Below the pieces are notes generated by a model. That model was not told the origin of the DNA. It did no database searches and worked only from the letters and a program-made list of their open reading frames with translations. Shown piece after piece: positions 13,833-21,815 of a DNA stretch of 23,759 bases. Where the stretch lies: positions 1 through 23,759 of the forward strand of contig JAJXSZ010000010.1 in the NCBI GenBank assembly GCA_021784255.1. The letters are read 5' to 3'. The stretch is from Pseudomonadota bacterium. GTDB taxonomy: Bacteria; Pseudomonadota; Alphaproteobacteria; Acetobacterales; Acetobacteraceae. The position numbers were made by a program, and so were the translations under genes. Numbering within the stretch: position 1 is the stretch's first letter; each line of letters begins with the position of its first letter.

Positions 13833-15074
13833 TCAGGGACGGAATGGCGCGGGATCGACGGCCGGATCGCGGCCGGCGAGAAGGTCGGCGAGCAGGCGCG
13901 CGCTGCCGGCGGCAAGGGTGAAGCCGAGCGCGCCCTGGCCGGCATTGAGCGCGAGCCCCTCGATGCGTGTGGGACCGATCAGCGGCAGCGAGGTCGGCGT
14001 CGCCGGGCGCAGGCCGGTCCAGGTGGTGGCGGCGGCGGTGTCGCAGGCGCCGGGGAACACGGCGTCGGTTTCCCTGGCCAGCGCCTCGGCCCGCCCCGGC
14101 GTGGGGCCGGTGGTGCCGATCTCGGCGAAGCCCGCGACGCGCAGCGCCGCGCCGAGCGGCGCGTAGACGGTCTTGCGGGCGGAATCGGTGATGCTGCGGC
14201 GAGGACCGCAATTGCCGGCCCGGACCGGTGCCGTGATCGAGTAGCCGCGCAACGCCAGCACCGGAACTGTGACGCCAGCGGAACGGCCGAGCGCGGCGGT
14301 GCCGACGCCCGCGGCGAGCACCGTGAGGTCGGCCTCGTGATCCCCACGCGAGGTGCGCACGGCGCGCAGCCGGCCCGCTTCGACCACCAGGCGTTCGACT
14401 CTCGTCGCGGTCAGGAGCCTTGCGCCGAATGCCGGCGTGGCCAGGACGCGGGCCAGCTCGAGGCAGAGCTTATGACAATCCCCGACTTCCTCCGAAGGGG
14501 TGAGAATGCCGCCCACCAGGCGCTGGCGGATCGAGGCGAGGTCGGGTTCGAGAGCGAGGCATTCCGCCGCGGTGAGCGCCTGCTGCTCGCAGCCCAGTGT
14601 CGCCTGCAGGCGCAGCTGGGCCTCAGCGCCGCGCATCGCCGCGGCGCTCGACTGGACCACGAGCTTGCCGTTGCGCGCATGGTCGAATTCCATCGGCGTT
14701 GCCGCGAGCATCGCATAGAGGGCATCGCGGCTGGCGAAGGCGAGGCGCAGCAGGCTCGCGGTGCCGCGTGCCGCGGCGGAGGCGTTGCAGGCAGCGAGGA
14801 AGCGCAGCAGCCAGGACCATTGCGCGGGATCGGCGCGGGGGACGAAGCGCAGCGGACCGTTTCGATCCAGCAAATATTTCGGCAAGTCCTTCAGGATGCC
14901 GGGTTCGGCGAGCGGGGCTACATAGCTGTAGGAGAGCTGTGCGCCGTTGGCGAAGCTGGCACCGCTTGCGGGCTCGGCCGCTTCGTCCAGGACCGTCACC
15001 GCATGGCCATCGCGAGCCAGCCACCAGGCGGTGGCCAGGCCGACGATTCCGGCGCCGATGACGGTGACCTTCAC
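13833..15074 (-). CDS. FAD-dependent D-amino acid dehydrogenase (DadA-like)
   Basis: This 413-residue protein of the DAO family starts with a GTG at 15074 (VKVTVIGAGIVG). The dinucleotide-binding motif Gly7-x-Gly9-x-x-Gly12 is followed by Asp30 at the end of the second strand. GASFANGAQLSYSYVAPLAEPG and GPLRFVPRADPAQWSWLLRF are the DadA-type substrate-domain signatures, and the C-terminus has WTGLRPATPTSLPLIGPT and LNAGQGALGFTLAAGSA, which close the FAD site. DadA oxidatively deaminates D-amino acids to keto acids at the inner membrane, feeding electrons to the respiratory chain. The frame is open to 15149, but that would overlap purH; the GTG start leaves 34 bases after purH. The ribosome site is weak. 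No alanine racemase gene is adjacent, so the precise substrate is uncertain. Confidence 0.85.
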   Translation of the reverse strand: MKVTVIGAGIVGLATAWWLARDGHAVTVLDEAAEPASGASFANGAQLSYSYVAPLAEPGILKDLPKYLLDRNGPLRFVPRADPAQWSWLLRFLAACNASAAARGTASLLRLAFASRDALYAMLAATPMEFDHARNGKLVVQSSAAAMRGAEAQLRLQATLGCEQQALTAAECLALEPDLASIRQRLVGGILTPSEEVGDCHKLCLELARVLATPAFGARLLTATRVERLVVEAGRLRAVRTSRGDHEADLTVLAAGVGTAALGRSAGVTVPVLALRGYSITAPVRAGNCGPRRSITDSARKTVYAPLGAALRVAGFAEIGTTGPTPGRAEALARETDAVFPGACDTAAATTWTGLRPATPTSLPLIGPTRIEGLALNAGQGALGFTLAAGSARLLADLLAGRDPAVDPAPFRP

Positions 15075-15108
15075 GTTCGCTGGGCCGGCTTGCGGGGGTT
15101 CGGCGGAG

Positions 15109-16683
15109 TCAGTGCCGGAAATGCCGCATGCCGGTGAAGACCATCGCAAGCCCGGCGCGGTCCGCGGCCTCGATCACCTCCGCGTCGCGCAGCGAGCCAC
15201 CGGGCTGGATCACGGCCGTTGCCCCGGCGGCGGCAAGCGCCTCGAGTCCGTCGGCAAACGGGAAGAACGCATCCGAGGCCGCGACGCTGCCGCGGGCGAG
15301 CGATTGCGCAAGGCCCGCCGCGGTCGCCGCCTCCTGCGCCTTCCAGGCGGCGATGCGCGCGGAATCGACGCGGCTCATCTGGCCCGCGCCGATGCCGACC
15401 GTGGCCGCGTCGCGGGCGTAGACGATGGCATTGGACTTCACGTGTTTGGCGACACGGAACGCGAAGAGCAGGTCGTCCATCTCGCGCGGCGCCGGCTGGC
15501 GCCTGGTGACGATCTTCAGGGCTGCCTCGTCGACGTGGCTGGCATCGCGCGACTGCGCGAGGAAGCCGCCGGCCAGGCTGCGGTAGGCCAACCCCGGCGT
15601 CGCCGGGTCCGGCATCCTGCCGGTCAGCAGCAGGCGGAGGTTCTTCTTCCTGGCCAGGATCGCGCGCGCGCCCGCGGTCGCATCAGGCGCTACGATCACC
15701 TCGGTGAAGATGCCGGCGATGGCGGCGGCGGTGTCCTCGTCGAGGGTGCGGTTGGCGGCGACGATGCCGCCGAACGCGGAGACGGGGTCGCAACGCAGCG
15801 CCAGTTTCCAGGCTTCGTGCAGGCTGGCGGCCGAGGCGACGCCACAGGGGTTGGCGTGCTTGACGATGACGATGGTGGGGGCGTCGAACTCGGCAGCGCA
15901 TTCGATCGCGGCATCGGTGTCGTTGAGGTTGTTGTAGGAAAGCTCCTTGCCCTGTGCCTGGGTTGCGGTCGCGACCCCGGGGCGGGTGCCGGTCGCATAG
16001 AAGGCCGCTGTCTGGTGCGGGTTTTCGCCATAGCGCAGGAGCTGGCGGCGGGTGCCGGAAATGGTCAGGCGGGTCGGGTAGGTCTCGCCGAGATGGCTCG
16101 CGAACCAGGCGGATACGGCCGCGTCATAAGCGGCGGTGCGCGCATAGGCGGCGGCGGCGAGCGTGCGGCGCAGCGCCGCGCCGGTGCCGCCCTCGGTGGC
16201 GATTTCCGCCTGCACCGTGGCGTACTGGTCGGGCGCGGTGAGCACGGTGACGAAGTCGTGGTTCTTGGCCGCGGCACGGATCAGTGCCGGGCCGCCGATA
16301 TCGATGTTCTCGATGCAGGTCGCGAAATCGGCGCCCTTCGCGACCGTTTCCTCGAACGGGTAGAGGTTGACGACGAGAAGATCGATCGGGGCGATGGCGT
16401 GCGCCTGCATCTGCTGGAGATGGGCGGGGTCATCGCGGCGAGCGAGCAGGCCGCCATGGATCTGCGGCACCAGCGTTTTCACCCGCCCGTCCAGGATCTC
16501 CGGGAACCCGGTGTGGTCCGAGACTTCCTTCACCGCGATCCCCGCCTCGCGCAGCGTTCGGGCGGTGCCGCCGGTGGAAAGGATCTCGACGCCGGCCGCG
16601 GCGAGCGCCTCGGCCAGGGGAAGCAGCCCGGTCTTGTCGGAGACGGAGATCAGGGCGCGGCGAATTGGGGTGATGTCGGCCAT
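15109..16683 (-). CDS. purH: Bifunctional AICAR formyltransferase / IMP cyclohydrolase
   Basis: This 524-residue enzyme carries out the last two steps of purine synthesis, formylating AICAR with 10-formyltetrahydrofolate and closing the ring to IMP. The N-terminal MGS-like IMP cyclohydrolase domain (1-200) has ALISVSDKTGL, ILSTGGTARTLREAG and FPEILDGRVKTL. The C-terminal AICAR transformylase domain has LRYGENPHQ, the catalytic Lys275-His276 pair in VKHANPCG, SAFGGIVAAN, and the terminal VFTGMRHFRH. The length is standard. One departure is LVPQIHGGLL where many bacterial enzymes have LHPKVHGG; the preceding RVKT lysine is kept. The ATG lies after ACCGGGGACTC. A DadA-like gene follows on the same strand after 34 bases. 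Confidence 0.97.
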   Translation of the reverse strand: MADITPIRRALISVSDKTGLLPLAEALAAAGVEILSTGGTARTLREAGIAVKEVSDHTGFPEILDGRVKTLVPQIHGGLLARRDDPAHLQQMQAHAIAPIDLLVVNLYPFEETVAKGADFATCIENIDIGGPALIRAAAKNHDFVTVLTAPDQYATVQAEIATEGGTGAALRRTLAAAAYARTAAYDAAVSAWFASHLGETYPTRLTISGTRRQLLRYGENPHQTAAFYATGTRPGVATATQAQGKELSYNNLNDTDAAIECAAEFDAPTIVIVKHANPCGVASAASLHEAWKLALRCDPVSAFGGIVAANRTLDEDTAAAIAGIFTEVIVAPDATAGARAILARKKNLRLLLTGRMPDPATPGLAYRSLAGGFLAQSRDASHVDEAALKIVTRRQPAPREMDDLLFAFRVAKHVKSNAIVYARDAATVGIGAGQMSRVDSARIAAWKAQEAATAAGLAQSLARGSVAASDAFFPFADGLEALAAAGATAVIQPGGSLRDAEVIEAADRAGLAMVFTGMRHFRH

Positions 16684-16765
16684 GAGTCCCCGGTAGCGCG
16701 GGGCGGAACCGGGCGCAAATGTCCAGTTTCGCCGGGGCCGGCCCAGCGCAACCTCCGCTCTCTCC

Positions 16766-16868
16766 GAGCCTGTCCGGCTCAGGCAGACCGGCGATAGCTG
16801 GCTCTGGATCCTGAGTTTTCTGGAGCAGGGAATCCGACCAGATGATGCTGCGGTCGGATCTTGCTCTA
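16766..16868 (-). repeat. Stop-codon-associated intergenic repeat, copy 2
   Basis: Read on the minus strand, this 103-bp element starts TAGAGCAAGATCCGACC and ends CAGGCTC, matching the core of the copy at 9428-9532. The first three bases are the TAG stop of the glycosyltransferase gene, exactly as in copy 1. ATCCGACC and GGTCGGAT form a perfect eight-pair stem around a 12-base loop, followed by a more divergent middle and the conserved block CCGGTCTGCCTGAGCCGG (plus-strand 16774-16791). No GCTCTAG terminus is found, so this copy may be truncated at its far end. It lies between two genes read in the same direction (glycosyltransferase, then purH). Confidence 0.75.
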
Positions 16869-17966
16869 AAGGCCCAGAAGGTCGAGCGTGAGCGCCAGAA
16901 TCTGGCGTTCGTCGAAGTGCTCGAGGGCGCGGGCGCGGCCCGCCTCGGCCATCGCGTGGCGCAACCCCGGGTTCGCCGCCAGGCGACCGAGTGCCGCCGC
17001 GAGCGGGGCCACGCTGCGGACGGGAACCAGGTATCCCGTCTCTCCATCCACCACTTGCTCGCGCACGCCGCGCAGATCCGAGGCGACGACCGGCAGGCCC
17101 ACCAGCATCGCCTCGACGATCGACATCGGCAGCCCCTCGAAATGGCTGGGCAGCGCGAAGATATCGGCGGCGGCCAGGAGCGCCGGTATGTCCTCGCGGT
17201 AGCCGAGCCGCTTGAGGCGCGAACCAAGCCGGCTGCTGGCGAAATCCGGTTCGACGGAGTCGTCGTGGTCGGAGGCGAGGCGCTCGCCGACCACCCAGAG
17301 CTCGGCGTCGAGGTCCGCCATGGCCGCCAACAGCTCCGGGATACCCTTGGCGCGGACCAGGCGGGAGACGATCACCACCACCGTACGCTCGGGCGGCGTC
17401 CGCAGCTCTGCGCGGATGCGCAGGCGCGCCTGCGGGTCCGGGCGGAAGCGTTCGGGGTTGCGGCCGTTGCCGATGGCGACCGGGGCGCGGGCGAGGTGCA
17501 GCCGCCGTGCGTCCTGCGCCTCCGCGGCGGAGACATTGAAATAGACATCCGTGACGCGTCCGGCGATCCATTCGAGCCCGATCGCGAGATATCGCCGCCA
17601 CCAAGGTCCGGGCTGGTTGAAGAGATAGCCATGGCATGTGTAGGCGATGCGCGGAACGCCGGCGACGCGTGCGGCGAGGCGGGCGAGGAACCCGCTGATC
17701 GGCATGTGCGCGTGCACGAGGTCGGGCTTCTCGCGGCGCATCAGCGCCAACAGCGCGAGGAAGGCCCGTAGTTGCGCGCCCGGCGAGAGGCTGCGCGACA
17801 TCGGCACCGTCTCGACCCGGATGCCCTCGGCGCGCACCTGCGCGAGCAGCGGGCCGTCGGCGCAGACCCCCACGACCTCGTGCCCGCGCTCGCGGATGCC
17901 GCGCAGCAGCGGCAGGATGAACTGGCGCAGCGCGAAATCGACGTTGGTGACTTCGAGAACCTTCAC
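16866..17966 (-). CDS. Family 4 glycosyltransferase
   Basis: This 366-residue GT-B enzyme begins VKVLEVTNVDFALRQF from a GTG at 17966. The acceptor domain includes LVHAHMPISGFLARLAAR and YTCHGYLF. The donor domain has NGRNPERFRPD, VVVIVSRLVRAKGIPELL (196-213) and the E-x7-E signature Glu277-Glu285 in HFEGLPMSIVEAMLVGLPVV. It resembles the polysaccharide-building enzymes that add hexoses to lipid-linked intermediates. The frame extends upstream to 18053, but that would overlap the methyltransferase gene by 65 bases and lacks homology, so the GTG is preferred although its ribosome site is poor. The TAG stop is part of the intergenic repeat. The sugar specificity is unknown. Confidence 0.87.
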   Translation of the reverse strand: MKVLEVTNVDFALRQFILPLLRGIRERGHEVVGVCADGPLLAQVRAEGIRVETVPMSRSLSPGAQLRAFLALLALMRREKPDLVHAHMPISGFLARLAARVAGVPRIAYTCHGYLFNQPGPWWRRYLAIGLEWIAGRVTDVYFNVSAAEAQDARRLHLARAPVAIGNGRNPERFRPDPQARLRIRAELRTPPERTVVVIVSRLVRAKGIPELLAAMADLDAELWVVGERLASDHDDSVEPDFASSRLGSRLKRLGYREDIPALLAAADIFALPSHFEGLPMSIVEAMLVGLPVVASDLRGVREQVVDGETGYLVPVRSVAPLAAALGRLAANPGLRHAMAEAGRARALEHFDERQILALTLDLLGL

Positions 17967-17988
17967 GTGGGGAATCGCTGGCCGGCGG

Positions 17989-19122
17989 CTAGACCGCGCC
18001 CCAGACCTCGCGGGCAACCTCGACGCATCGTTCGAGCTTGCGCCACTGCTCATCGGCGGTCAGCAGATTGCCTTCCTCGGTGCTGGCGAAGCCGCATTGC
18101 GGCGACAGTGCGAGCTGCTCCAGTGGGACGAAGCGGCTCGCCGCCTCGATGCGGCGCTTCAGATCGTCCTTCGACTCCAGCGCGCCGGTCTTGGTGGTCA
18201 CGAGGCCGAGCACCACGATCTTGTTGCCGCGGGGGACGAAGCGCAACGGCTCGAACCCGCCGGCACGCTCGGTGTCCCACTCCATGAAATAGGCGTCGAC
18301 GCCAATCTGGTTGAACAGCGCCTCCGCTACCGGCTCGTAGCCGCCGGTGGCGATGAAGGTGGATCGGAAATTGCCGCGGCAGAGATGCATCGACACCACC
18401 ATGTCGGCGGGGCGGCCGGCGATGGCGCGGTTGATCAGGTCGGCGTAGATGCCGAGCAGGTTTTCCACGTAATCGCCGCGCGACTTGAGACCGGCGATCT
18501 GCTCCGGGTCGCAGAGATAGGCGATGTTGACCTCGTCGAGCTGGAGGTAGCGGCAGCCAGCGGCGGCGAAGGCCTGCACGGCGTGGTGGTAGGCGCGGCC
18601 GAGATCGTCGAAGAATGCGTCCATCTCGGGGTAGACCCGCCGGTCGATCGAATTCCGCCCGCCCCGGAAATGCACCACGGAGGGGGCGGGGATGGTCTGC
18701 TTGGCGACGGCCGTCTTCACATGGCCGGCGACGAACTGGAAATCATCGATGAAAGCCGGCTGCGTCCAGGCGATGCGACCGGTGACGCGCAGCCGATGCG
18801 GCAACATCACCCCGCCCTTGAACTCGACGTGCTGCTCGGGAACGTAAAGCTCCGTGCCGCCGAGCCGGGCCACGAAATCATAGTGCCAGTAAGCGCGGCG
18901 GAACTCGCCGTCCGTCGCGGCGCGCAGGCCGATCGCTTCCTGCCTGGCGATGGCCTCGGCGATCGACCGGTCCTCGATGGCGCGCAGCGCGGTGGCCGAG
19001 AGGCCGCCGGCCGCGTGCTTCGCGCGTGCCTCGCGCAACGCTGGCGGGCGCAGCAGGCTGCCGACATGGTCGGCGCGAAACGGCGGGCGGGTCCGGGGTG
19101 GCTGCGGCGTCGGGCTTCGCAT
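17989..19122 (-). CDS. Short MetE-like cobalamin-independent methyltransferase (YxjG-type)
   Basis: This 377-residue TIM-barrel protein equals the C-terminal catalytic half of cobalamin-independent methionine synthase and has the length of B. subtilis YxjG/YxjH. It opens FRADHVGSLLRPPALREAR. Zinc ligands are visible as His246-x-Cys248 in SMHLCRGN and Cys343 in SPQCGFAS, with an acidic Glu281 in YFMEWDTERAG as a possible fourth ligand. LQLDEVNIAYL (193-203) is the conserved substrate-binding stretch. The family transfers a methyl group to a thiol such as homocysteine, from a folate or other methyl donor. AGGAGAA lies about eight bases before the ATG. The N-terminal folate-handling half of full-length MetE is absent, so the donor is uncertain. 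The gene precedes the glycosyltransferase by 22 bases. Confidence 0.88.
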   Translation of the reverse strand: MRSPTPQPPRTRPPFRADHVGSLLRPPALREARAKHAAGGLSATALRAIEDRSIAEAIARQEAIGLRAATDGEFRRAYWHYDFVARLGGTELYVPEQHVEFKGGVMLPHRLRVTGRIAWTQPAFIDDFQFVAGHVKTAVAKQTIPAPSVVHFRGGRNSIDRRVYPEMDAFFDDLGRAYHHAVQAFAAAGCRYLQLDEVNIAYLCDPEQIAGLKSRGDYVENLLGIYADLINRAIAGRPADMVVSMHLCRGNFRSTFIATGGYEPVAEALFNQIGVDAYFMEWDTERAGGFEPLRFVPRGNKIVVLGLVTTKTGALESKDDLKRRIEAASRFVPLEQLALSPQCGFASTEEGNLLTADEQWRKLERCVEVAREVWGAV

Positions 19123-19232
19123 GGGGCGCGTTCTCCTGGATCGGGGAGCTTCATGCCGTGCGCAGTGGTTGCGGTCAAAGGCGCCCGAGGGTGGGCCGAG
19201 AATGATGGTTTGCCCGGCGCGGATGATGGTCT
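19123..19232. promoter_or_regulatory. Divergent region between MetE-like gene and hpnN
   Basis: These 110 bases separate two divergent transcripts. On the minus strand TTGACC (plus-strand 19173-19178) and CATGAA (plus-strand 19150-19155) are 17 bases apart and could drive the MetE-like gene. For hpnN no convincing promoter is seen; two ATGATGGTYT copies occur at 19203-19212 and 19223-19232, the second abutting the hpnN ATG. Confidence 0.35.
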
Positions 19233-21815
19233 ATGCGGCGGCGCATGACGCTCTCCCTGCGGCTGGCGCACCTCGTCGAGGCGTGCTGGCAACGGCGCGG
19301 CCGGGTTCTGCTCGCCGCCCTTCTCCTGACCTTGCTGGCGCTGGCCGCAGCCTGGCTGCGGCTCGGCATCGACACCAACACGGACCATCTGTTCTCCGCC
19401 TCGCTGGCGTGGCGCCAGCGCGAGATCGCCTATGACAAGGCGTTCCCGCAGGACAACAATCTCATCGTCGCCGTGGTGCGCGGAGCGACGCCGGAGGAGA
19501 CGGACGCCGCCGCGGCGCATCTCGCGGCAACGCTCGCGCATGCGCCCTCGATCCGCGCGGTGCGGCGGCCGGATGCCGGCGCGTGGTTCCGCCAGAGCGG
19601 GATGCTGTTCCTCGACACCAAGGCCCTGTCGGCATTGCTGAACCGCACGATCGACGCGCAGCCCTTTATCGGCCAGCTCGCTGCCGACCCCTCGGCGCGC
19701 GGCCTGTTTGCGGCGCTGACGCTGGTTGCGGTCGGCGTGGAGCATGGTGCGGCGACGGCGCCGATGCAGCCGGCACTGGCGGCCTTCCATGCCACGCTCA
19801 AGGCGGCGCTCGCCGGCAAGGCGGAGCCGCTGTCCTGGCAGCGGCTGCTGGCCGGCGGGCTTGCCGACCTCGCGGGGCCCGAGCGCTTCGTGCTGATCAC
19901 GCCGGTGCTGGACCATGCCGCGCTGCAGCCCGGCCGGGCTGCGACCGACGTCGTGCGGGCGGCGATCGCCGGCTTGCCCGAAGTCAGGGCGGGACGCGCA
20001 AGCGTGGCGCTGACCGGCCCCGTGCCGCTGGCGGACGAGGAATTCGCGAGCGTGGCGCAGGGGGCCGCGCGGGGAATGCTGATCACCGGGCTGCTGGTGC
20101 TGCTGTGGTTGTTTCTCGCCGCGCGCTCCTGGCGGCTGGTGCTGCCGATCGTGGGCACACTGGTGGTTGGCCTCGCGCTCACCACCGGTTTCGCGGCGGT
20201 CGTGGTCGGGACGCTCAACCTGGTCTCGGTGGCGTTCGCGGTGCTGTTCGTTGGCATCGCCGTGGATTTCGCGATCCAGTTCTGCGTGCGCCTGCGCGAG
20301 CAGCTGCACGAATATCCCGATCTCAAGATCGCGCTGATGGCGACCGGGTATCACGCGGGGCCGGCGATCGGGATCGCGGCGCTGGCGACCGCGGCTGGCT
20401 TTCTCTCGTTCGTGCCGACCAACTTCGCGGGGGTGGCGGAGCTGGGCCTGATCGCGGGGGCGGGGATGGTGATCGCGCTCGCCTGCACCCTGACCGTGCT
20501 GCCGGCGATGCTGACGCTGACGCGACCCCGGCCGGAGGGGGGCGAGGTGGGCTTTGCCTGGGCGGCGCGGATCGAGGACCGCCTGGTGCCGATCCGCCGG
20601 CTGGTGCTGGCCGGTTTCGCGGTGCTGGCGGTGTTGGGCGTGGTGGTGCTGCCGCGCATCCCCTTCGACGGCGATCCGCTGCACACCAAGAACCCGAACA
20701 CCGAGGCGATGCGGACCCTGAAATCGCTGATGGCCTCGCCGGTAACGACGCCCTACCTCGCCGAGGTCGTGGCGCGGGATGAGGCCGCCGCCGAGGCGCT
20801 GGCGAAACGGCTTGGCGCCCTGCCCGAGGTTGCGCAGGTGCGCACGCTGTCGAGCTTCGTGCCCGAGGACCAGACGCACAAACTGGCGCTGATCCAGGAC
20901 GCGGCGACGCTGCTGATGCCAAGCCTGACACCGGCGGGACCCGCGGCGCCGGTGCGGGCCGGCGATATCAGGCTCGCGGCACGCACCGCGGCGACGGCGA
21001 TCGGGCGAACCATCGCCAAGGGCGAGGTGCAGCCTGGCTCGGTGCTCGCGCAGATCGGCGACGACCTGACGAAGCTGGAGCAGGCGCCGGACGCGACACT
21101 GTTTGCCGCCAATGACGCACTGACACGCTACCTGCCCGCGGCCCTCGACGATCTGCGCGCAGGGCTCAACGCGCAGCCGGTGACGCTGGCAACGCTGCCA
21201 GCGTCGCTGCGGCGCGAATGGCAGTTGCCGGACGGGCGTGTGCGGGTGGAAGCGGTTGCCGGACCAACCGGGCGCACGCCCGCCGGGCTGCGACGTTTCG
21301 TGACGGCGGTCCGTTCGGTGGCGCCGGATGCCATCGGCTCCGCCGTCGTCATCGTCGAGAGCGGGCTGACCGTCGTGCGTGCGTTCCGCACCGCGGCGGC
21401 GGGCGCGCTGGCGGTGATCGCGGTGCTGCTGGCGCTGGTGCTGCGGCGCGCGGACGATGTCGCGCGGGTGCTGGCGCCGCTGCTGCTGTCGGCGCTGATG
21501 ACGGCGATCGCAATCGTGATGGTGCCGCTGCCGATCAACTTCGCCAATATCATCGCGCTGCCGCTGCTGCTCGGCGTCGGGGTGTCGTTCAACGTGTACT
21601 TTGTGAGCAACCATCGTGCGGGGGCCCGCCAATTCCTCGGGACAGCGACGGCACGGGCGGTCTTGTTTTCGGCCTTGACCACAGGGACGGCTTTCGGTTC
21701 TCTGGCGGCGAGCACGCATCCGGGGACCGCGAGCATGGGCGTGTTGCTGCTGGTGAGCCTGTTCTGCACGCTGGTGGCGACACTGGTGTTTCTCCCGGCG
21801 CTGCTTGCCCGATGA
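19233..21815 (+). CDS. hpnN: Hopanoid-associated RND transporter HpnN
   Basis: This 860-residue MMPL/RND-family protein would move hopanoids from the inner to the outer membrane. It has an N-terminal helix (about 24-42), a periplasmic domain starting LGIDTNTDHLFSASLAWRQR, a first membrane bundle with FVGIAVDFAIQFCVRLREQ (Asp345), a second periplasmic domain starting FDGDPLHTKNPNTEAMRTL, and a second bundle with LLLGVGVSFNVYFV. These motifs and the single-chain length match HpnN rather than the 1000-residue multidrug pumps. The ATG at 19233 is used here; an alternative ATG at 19245 cannot be excluded, as neither has a strong ribosome site. No other hpn gene or squalene-hopene cyclase is inside the window, so the rest of the pathway lies elsewhere. 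Its stop overlaps the next start by four bases. Confidence 0.86.
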   Translation: MRRRMTLSLRLAHLVEACWQRRGRVLLAALLLTLLALAAAWLRLGIDTNTDHLFSASLAWRQREIAYDKAFPQDNNLIVAVVRGATPEETDAAAAHLAATLAHAPSIRAVRRPDAGAWFRQSGMLFLDTKALSALLNRTIDAQPFIGQLAADPSARGLFAALTLVAVGVEHGAATAPMQPALAAFHATLKAALAGKAEPLSWQRLLAGGLADLAGPERFVLITPVLDHAALQPGRAATDVVRAAIAGLPEVRAGRASVALTGPVPLADEEFASVAQGAARGMLITGLLVLLWLFLAARSWRLVLPIVGTLVVGLALTTGFAAVVVGTLNLVSVAFAVLFVGIAVDFAIQFCVRLREQLHEYPDLKIALMATGYHAGPAIGIAALATAAGFLSFVPTNFAGVAELGLIAGAGMVIALACTLTVLPAMLTLTRPRPEGGEVGFAWAARIEDRLVPIRRLVLAGFAVLAVLGVVVLPRIPFDGDPLHTKNPNTEAMRTLKSLMASPVTTPYLAEVVARDEAAAEALAKRLGALPEVAQVRTLSSFVPEDQTHKLALIQDAATLLMPSLTPAGPAAPVRAGDIRLAARTAATAIGRTIAKGEVQPGSVLAQIGDDLTKLEQAPDATLFAANDALTRYLPAALDDLRAGLNAQPVTLATLPASLRREWQLPDGRVRVEAVAGPTGRTPAGLRRFVTAVRSVAPDAIGSAVVIVESGLTVVRAFRTAAAGALAVIAVLLALVLRRADDVARVLAPLLLSALMTAIAIVMVPLPINFANIIALPLLLGVGVSFNVYFVSNHRAGARQFLGTATARAVLFSALTTGTAFGSLAASTHPGTASMGVLLLVSLFCTLVATLVFLPALLAR

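Noticed and set aside
19123..19232. SAM-responsive riboswitch before the MetE-like gene
   Set aside because: The leader between the candidate promoter and ATG is too short and shows no pseudoknot-like pairing pattern.
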